Assembly (NCBI GenBank): GCA_937920255.1
Contig: CALDSL010000011.1
Location: forward strand, 1-10,093
Reading direction: 5' to 3'
Source of the DNA: an uncultured Anaerolineaceae bacterium
GTDB taxonomy: Bacteria; Chloroflexota; Anaerolineae; Anaerolineales; Anaerolineaceae
DNA length: 10,093 nt
Shown one piece after another: positions 6,144 through 10,093 of the stretch. The translations under genes were made by a program, and so were the position numbers. Under the pieces are notes generated by a model. It did no database searches. It was not told the DNA's origin and saw only the letters and a list, made by a program, of their open reading frames with translations. Within the stretch, counting starts at the first letter, position 1; every line of letters begins with the position of its first letter.

Positions 6144-8498
6144 CTATTCGTTTTCCTTGATATTCTTTAACTCCTCAATTATTTGTTCATTTACTTTAAT
6201 AGAAACACATCTTGAAATTAGCTCATCCAGAAAATCATTACAACCCTTAGGATTTCTATATCTAAGAGATATTTTTTTCGTTCTCGCTGCAACGACTAAA
6301 CTTTGGGAAGGGCCGTATTGTTTTGATAGTTCGTTTTCGATTATGGAATCAAAACACTCAATAGCTTCACTGTGGCGATGAAGTTTCCCTAAAGCTACGC
6401 CAAGGGAGTGCTGTGCTATTACACGATCATACTGACCAGCATCATATTTAAGTGCCTCTTTCAAGTATTTCACTTTCATTTGCCACTCCTTCTTTCTTCC
6501 ATAGAAGTCGGCAATATTAAAATTCACAAAGAAACCCGTTTTTTTCGATACTTTTGGTAATGCCCGTAATGCCATATTTATCGCAGCATCGTATTCCAAG
6601 ATGTCCGCTTTAATTTTGGCGTACGAAACGAGTACGTATACTGAAGTGGGATCGACATCTAGAGCTTGTTTATAATACTCCTCAGCTTCTTGGTACCCCA
6701 ACGACGTAAGTTGTCCTTCAGCCATCCTTGCTAGAAGAATAGCTCTCTTTTGGTGGTCGGTTTTCGCGTCAAATTTTGTGAACAAACCTTCAAAACGCTC
6801 AGTCTCTTCTTCTGAAAGAGCAAGTCTTTGTTTGTAAACCTCATAACGTGACATAGCCAACACTGATTCATCTTGAAACTTGAATAGTTCATTGTTCGCA
6901 AATGATAGTGTAATAGGTAATGCTATATAGACTTTATTGCCCGTCTTTTGATCGGTTCGTTCCGAGATAAAAGTAGATTCAACTAATCTTGCCAATGCTC
7001 TTTCTGTTTTGTCGATTGACCAATTTAAGACAGTACGTATTTCATGTAATGTGGGCGGCTCATTAAAAATAGACAATATTGAAAGCGCAAGCTGAGAATC
7101 TTTTTCTAATGAATTATAAGAGTTTCTGAAACTGAATTCTAATAGTGGAGAATCGGAGGAAATGACTCTTTTCAAGATCGTATCTAGATTCCCGGTCCGT
7201 GCGAACTCTCCAAGAATCCATTGTATAGCTAATGGCAAACCACCCGAGAGTTCGCATATTTTTTTAATAATCCGTTTGTCTTCATGTGGGAATGATATTC
7301 CAAGCTCATTCGACCGTATATTAATAAACTCAATCGTCTCTTCTTCTGACAACTCAGGAACACGAATAGGTAACTCCCAACCACTTGATCGCAGACGACT
7401 GGTAATTAAAACTTTCGCTTTTGATGAAGGGGGAAATTCGCGTATGAAATCCATAATTCTTCCGTCACACACAGTCTCCATGTTGTCTAATATAAATAGA
7501 GTCGAATAACCACTTATTAAGTCGTAAACCGTTTGTTTTTTCTCGGATAAATCTTTCTCACAATATTCTTGATGAGAAAACAAATGAAGGATTCTGTCAA
7601 TAAAATCTTCCATTGAGATGAGAGAAGGTCTTAGTGACCTAATTCCTTGATCTGTGGATAGTTCTCGATCCTTTGCTGACAGATGAAGGATTGCTTCGTA
7701 TTGATTTTCCTTTAAGTAATCGTATGCTACGCGAGTAGCTAGAGCGGATTTACCTACTCCTCCTGGACCAAATAAATTAATAATCCATATTCGACTATCT
7801 TTTTCGATACCATTTCTGATGCTTTCAAGCAACTGTGTTCTACCTACAAAAGTTTCATATTCTCGAGGAAGTAGCCGGTATAAACCAGTTTCGACTTCAA
7901 AGGGTGATGGAGTAGAGGATGCCTCGATTTGATCTGCTTCTTGGTACTTTATTACAAGGTCTTCTAGCTTAGAAGTCAACCTAGAGTAATCATCAAGTAA
8001 TATAGTCTGGTCTCCATCTCTTATATAAATATCACCTTTTCTTATTCCCCATTTTTCTTTTTCGAAATAGCTAATTTTACAAATGGAAGGATTTTGCAGT
8101 TTATTCAATTTTGGAGATGTTCTAACCAATATCATTGCAAATAATCTCTTCTCACCATCAGTGCTTATTTTATGCTCAACAATATCAGTTTCGATATCAA
8201 GGCCTGTGCACTTTCTAACCTTATCGCGTAACATTTTAGTATCAAGACCTGTACTATTTGCCATACCATCAGGTCTCCAAATTTTATCAACCACCCCAAT
8301 AACAATATAGCCACCTCCTATATTCTTCATGCCGACAATATCTTTCGATAAACAAACGCAATCATGATCTATGTCAAAATTGATTCTTTCTTTAAAATCT
8401 AGATGTTCACATTCTCCTCTACAATTCAATAAATACCATAGTGACTGTGAGGATAAGTCGCCTTGCACTGCCATTTTGTGGATTTTAGTAATATTCAT
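6144..8498 (-). CDS. Schlafen/AlbA_2 - NB-ARC STAND NTPase - TPR protein, candidate antiviral STAND
   Basis: The 784-residue product has three parts. Residues about 27-165 form an AlbA_2 (Schlafen, formerly AAA_4) domain: ECEHLDFKE at 29-37, then NIGGGYIVIGVVD at 59-71, ending in GDIYIRDGDQT. Residues about 210-530 form an NB-ARC-type STAND NTPase: VGR at 218-220, Walker A GPGGVGKS at 244-251, Walker B LFILDN at 334-339, sensor ITSR at 365-368, GLPL at 420-423, then a winged helix at about 469-534. Residues about 586-721 carry roughly four TPR-like helix pairs. Family knowledge: STAND proteins are NTP-driven switches in which the C-terminal repeats sense a ligand and release the N-terminal effector; antiviral (Avs) and NLR-like bacterial proteins share this order. 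A defence role is inferred; transcriptional or stress signalling remains possible. AGGAG at 8507-8503 favours the second ATG (8498) over the one at 8501, which has a 1-nt spacer. The gene is strongly AT-rich relative to the flanks. Confidence 0.85.
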   Translation of the reverse strand: MNITKIHKMAVQGDLSSQSLWYLLNCRGECEHLDFKERINFDIDHDCVCLSKDIVGMKNIGGGYIVIGVVDKIWRPDGMANSTGLDTKMLRDKVRKCTGLDIETDIVEHKISTDGEKRLFAMILVRTSPKLNKLQNPSICKISYFEKEKWGIRKGDIYIRDGDQTILLDDYSRLTSKLEDLVIKYQEADQIEASSTPSPFEVETGLYRLLPREYETFVGRTQLLESIRNGIEKDSRIWIINLFGPGGVGKSALATRVAYDYLKENQYEAILHLSAKDRELSTDQGIRSLRPSLISMEDFIDRILHLFSHQEYCEKDLSEKKQTVYDLISGYSTLFILDNMETVCDGRIMDFIREFPPSSKAKVLITSRLRSSGWELPIRVPELSEEETIEFINIRSNELGISFPHEDKRIIKKICELSGGLPLAIQWILGEFARTGNLDTILKRVISSDSPLLEFSFRNSYNSLEKDSQLALSILSIFNEPPTLHEIRTVLNWSIDKTERALARLVESTFISERTDQKTGNKVYIALPITLSFANNELFKFQDESVLAMSRYEVYKQRLALSEEETERFEGLFTKFDAKTDHQKRAILLARMAEGQLTSLGYQEAEEYYKQALDVDPTSVYVLVSYAKIKADILEYDAAINMALRALPKVSKKTGFFVNFNIADFYGRKKEWQMKVKYLKEALKYDAGQYDRVIAQHSLGVALGKLHRHSEAIECFDSIIENELSKQYGPSQSLVVAARTKKISLRYRNPKGCNDFLDELISRCVSIKVNEQIIEELKNIKENE

Positions 8499-8930
8499 CA
8501 TACTCCTGCTAAGTAAGATTTGTCTTTATCATACTAATTAACGAGCATATTCTACTTTTTTTACATATTCCTCGCATTGAACAACCTATAAGTTGATTAG
8601 CTATAATGTTAGCTCCCTTAGATTTCCTTCTCACATTCACTCAACTCGTAGACGTAGCAATTTCTACACCCCTCCTGGTTCACTACATCCGCCTCGCCGG
8701 ACCAAGGCATAGATCACCGATTTTGAACAGCGGCGGTTTAAATAGGTCGACATGAGTTACTTCTTATGGCTTTACACCTGATTTATGCTCTTTAATCGAT
8801 CCAAACACAAAGCACCGCTTCGTTTTGTAAATGATTTCTATTCAATTTCGCATTAAAATATTGGAGGAATACAGATTTCTACATCCCCTAATCGCATCCT
8901 TTCCGCGTCTCGTGAATGTAAGGATTCAAC
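8499..8930. other. Divergent intergenic region with an nrdJ remnant
   Basis: About 430 bases lie between the divergent STAND and CAP-LysM genes. From 8499 to about 8625 the DNA is AT-rich and should hold the STAND promoter; two small inverted repeats are present (CAAC/GTTG at 8582-8595; AGCTA/TAGCT at 8599-8614), but I cannot fix a convincing -35/-10 pair. From 8630 to 8760 lies the decayed nrdJ tail. From 8761 to 8930 the sequence holds the CAP-LysM leader; TAAAAT at 8854-8859 is a possible -10 box with no clear -35. No other gene is supported. Confidence 0.6.
8630..8760 (-). pseudogene. Decayed duplicate of the nrdJ 3' end
   Basis: The minus strand here closely matches the true nrdJ end at 9990-10093. 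It reads VTHVDLFKPPLFKIGDLC (from 8760), then loses one base, and continues in the next frame as GEADVVNQEGCRNCYV and onward to SEC. In the frame-shifted part about 16 of 23 residues equal the intact copy. Damage: a one-base deletion within the first CPEC cysteine motif, in-frame stops without correction of the shift, a Cys-to-Tyr change in the last cysteine group, and loss of the stop codon (TAG has become GAG at 8632-8630). It is too short and broken to be functional. It marks an old duplication, recombination or integration event at the edge of the AT-rich block. It reaches further upstream than the intact copy visible here, which is cut by the window edge. Confidence 0.85.
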
Positions 8931-9917
8931 ATGACGAAACGGATATGGACTGCTATATTGTACCTCTTTTTGTGCTTGGGTGTTATCCTCGTCCTGCCGC
9001 CAGCAATCCCCGCCCAGGCGCAATCCTCGCAAGAGCTGGAAGTGATTGCAGAGATCAACGCGCTACGCGCCAGCCGCGGGTTGGCGCCCTACACGGTCGA
9101 CGCGGGCCTGATGGCGATGGCGCGCGAGCATTCGCAGTACCAGGCCTCGATCAGCAAGAGCACCCACGAGCACAGCGACGGCCGCATGCCGCCGGAATTG
9201 GGCGTGGTGGAGAACGTGGCCGGCGGCGACCTGGGCTATATCACGCCGCAAACGGCCATCTACGACATCTGGATGCCGTCACCGGGCCACGCGCTTACGC
9301 TGGTGGGCTTTGAAACCGGGTCGATTGGCGTAGGGATCGCCGATGACGGCGTGACGGCCTACTACACCCTCGAACTTCGCCCCGGTGCCAGCTCCAGCGC
9401 CGAGGCCACGCCTGAGGTGGGCGATGGCGGCACCGCCACGGCTTACACCCCCATCGCGCTGGTCCCGCTGGAAACGGCGACGCCCCGGCCAGATGGAACC
9501 GTGGTGCATGTGGTTGGCTACGGGCAGACGCTGTGGTCGATCGCGGTGGCCTACGGCGTCACGGTGGATCAGATCCGCGCCTGGAACAACATCGCGGACG
9601 GCTCCACGGAAATCTACGCCGGGCAGGCGCTGCTGGTGCGGCCCGCCAGCCTGGTCACGCCGTCCACGCCCACGCTGGAAGCGACGCCGGCAGGTTCGGA
9701 AACCCCCGCCGTGGAGGTCAGCGCTACACCCACCCCGGGCAGCCAAGCGCAGGCTGTGGCAATGCTTCAACCGACAGCGACACAGGGCGCAGATCCCGGC
9801 CCGGATCAGCCTGCCGGGCGAGCTGGCCTCCCGGTGACGGTGGTGCTGGCGGCGGTGGCAATCCTGGCCGGTCTGGCGCTGCTGGTCCTGATGCTTTCCA
9901 GAAAGCCGCGGTTCTGA
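8931..9917 (+). CDS. Secreted CAP-domain and LysM protein with C-terminal membrane anchor
   Basis: The 328-residue product is an extracytoplasmic protein. Residues 1-30 form a signal peptide with a likely AQA cleavage site at 28-30. Residues about 35-150 form a CAP (SCP/PR-1, YkwD-like) domain: H67 in AREHSQY, H79/H81 in HEHSDG, E94 in the VVENVAGG motif, and H120 in WMPSPGHAL, matching the His/Glu cleft residues of the superfamily. A Thr/Pro/Ala-rich linker leads to one LysM module at 192-237 (VVHVVGYGQTLWSIAVAYGV to YAGQALLVRP), which binds N-acetylglucosamine polymers such as peptidoglycan. A second Thr/Pro-rich linker leads to a single membrane helix at about 301-322 and the basic tail SRKPRF. 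It is probably cell-surface anchored and contacts the wall; its molecular activity is unknown, as for most bacterial CAP proteins. The start is supported by TAAGGA at 8919-8924 with a 6-nt spacer. Confidence 0.92.
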   Translation: MTKRIWTAILYLFLCLGVILVLPPAIPAQAQSSQELEVIAEINALRASRGLAPYTVDAGLMAMAREHSQYQASISKSTHEHSDGRMPPELGVVENVAGGDLGYITPQTAIYDIWMPSPGHALTLVGFETGSIGVGIADDGVTAYYTLELRPGASSSAEATPEVGDGGTATAYTPIALVPLETATPRPDGTVVHVVGYGQTLWSIAVAYGVTVDQIRAWNNIADGSTEIYAGQALLVRPASLVTPSTPTLEATPAGSETPAVEVSATPTPGSQAQAVAMLQPTATQGADPGPDQPAGRAGLPVTVVLAAVAILAGLALLVLMLSRKPRF

Positions 9918-9918
9918 G

Positions 9919-9957
9919 CGAAAAAAGGGACCTGCTCAAAAGACAGGTCCCGTTTTC
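9919..9957. terminator. Bidirectional terminator between the CAP-LysM gene and nrdJ
   Basis: GGGACCTG (9927-9934) and CAGGTCCC (9944-9951) form an 8-bp GC-rich stem with a 9-nt loop. A run of six A lies before it (9921-9926) and GTTTT follows it, so transcripts from both strands end in a stem plus U tract. It starts just after the CAP-LysM stop codon and lies about 33 bases beyond the convergent nrdJ stop. Confidence 0.85.
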
Positions 9958-9989
9958 GATCTTAGCTTAGTATCGCGTCTCGCGCCCCC

Positions 9990-10093
9990 CTAACACTCAC
10001 TAAACCCGCACGCGTAGCATTTCCGGCACCCCTCCTCGTTCACCACGGCCGCCTCGCCGCACTCGGGGCATAAGTCCCCGATCTTGAACAGGG
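9990..10093 (-). CDS. nrdJ: C-terminal end of vitamin B12-dependent (class II) ribonucleotide reductase (partial)
   Basis: Only the last 33 codons and the TAG stop (9992-9990) are in the window; the gene continues off the right edge. The tail reads LFKIGDLCPECGEAAV and goes on through EEGCRKCYACGFSEC, with cysteines arranged as CxxC, CxxC, one further Cys and a Cys as last residue. This cysteine-rich tail is typical of NrdJ, where C-terminal cysteines re-reduce the active site after each turnover of ribonucleotide to deoxyribonucleotide. The identification rests on this short tail alone, but the pattern is distinctive. It converges on the CAP-LysM gene, with a shared terminator between them. 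Confidence 0.8.
   Translation of the reverse strand, partial: LFKIGDLCPECGEAAVVNEEGCRKCYACGFSEC

Noticed and set aside
8872..8890. Short similarity of TTTCTACATCCCCT to part of the nrdJ remnant (TTTCTACACCCCTC)
   Set aside because: Only about 14 bases match, with no extension on either side, so chance is the simplest reading; it is not called a third copy.
8831..9313. A 160-codon plus-strand open frame overlapping the start of the CAP-LysM gene
   Set aside because: It lacks a ribosome binding site at its start, and its second half is an out-of-frame reading of the CAP domain.
1..10093. CRISPR array, tRNA, rRNA or insertion sequence
   Set aside because: No regularly spaced direct repeats, no tRNA-like cloverleaf or rRNA sequence, and no transposase or integrase frame was found on either strand.

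Overview
The window looks like a chromosomal segment from a GC-rich bacterium, most likely a member of the Chloroflexota (Anaerolineae-like). That guess rests on the Thr/Pro-rich CAP-LysM surface protein, the cobalamin-dependent (class II) ribonucleotide reductase tail, the UvrA2-type protein and the gene style in general; no marker gene is present, so it is an inference. The flanks (1-5300 and about 8900-10093) are visibly GC-rich. The block from about 5380 to 8640 is strikingly AT-rich.

Layout. (1) 1-1900, minus strand: the first 633 codons of a UvrA2-type ABC ATPase that lacks the UvrB-binding domain and runs off the left edge. (2) 2249-4093, plus strand: a membrane protein with an N-terminal anchor, an alpha/beta-hydrolase domain and about eight C-terminal membrane helices. 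(3) 4105-4150: a perfect 21-bp hairpin that ends both this gene and the convergent gldA. (4) 4161-5252, minus strand: glycerol dehydrogenase GldA, with a recognisable promoter and an 18-bp inverted repeat that resembles a Rex (NADH/NAD+ sensing) operator just after the predicted transcription start. (5) 5380-8498, minus strand: the AT-rich block, holding a small uracil-DNA-glycosylase-superfamily protein and a 784-residue protein with an N-terminal Schlafen/AlbA_2 domain, a central NB-ARC-type STAND NTPase and C-terminal TPR repeats. (6) 8630-8760: a decayed, frameshifted copy of the last ~43 codons of nrdJ. (7) 8931-9917, plus strand: a secreted CAP-LysM protein with a C-terminal membrane anchor, then a hairpin terminator shared with (8) the real 3' end of nrdJ at 9990-10093, minus strand.

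The most interesting unit is the AT-rich block. An AlbA_2-STAND-TPR architecture is the effector / NTP switch / sensor layout of antiviral STAND proteins, and the acidic residues that form the Schlafen RNase site appear to be kept. Its companion belongs to a glycosylase superfamily, and a DNA glycosylase (Brig1) has been shown to act in phage defence. Base composition and the nearby broken duplicate of a housekeeping gene's 3' end fit horizontal acquisition, though I found no integrase, transposase or clear paired attachment sites inside the window. The other genes (repair ATPase, hydrolase, GldA, CAP-LysM, NrdJ) look like unrelated single-gene transcription units of the host chromosome.
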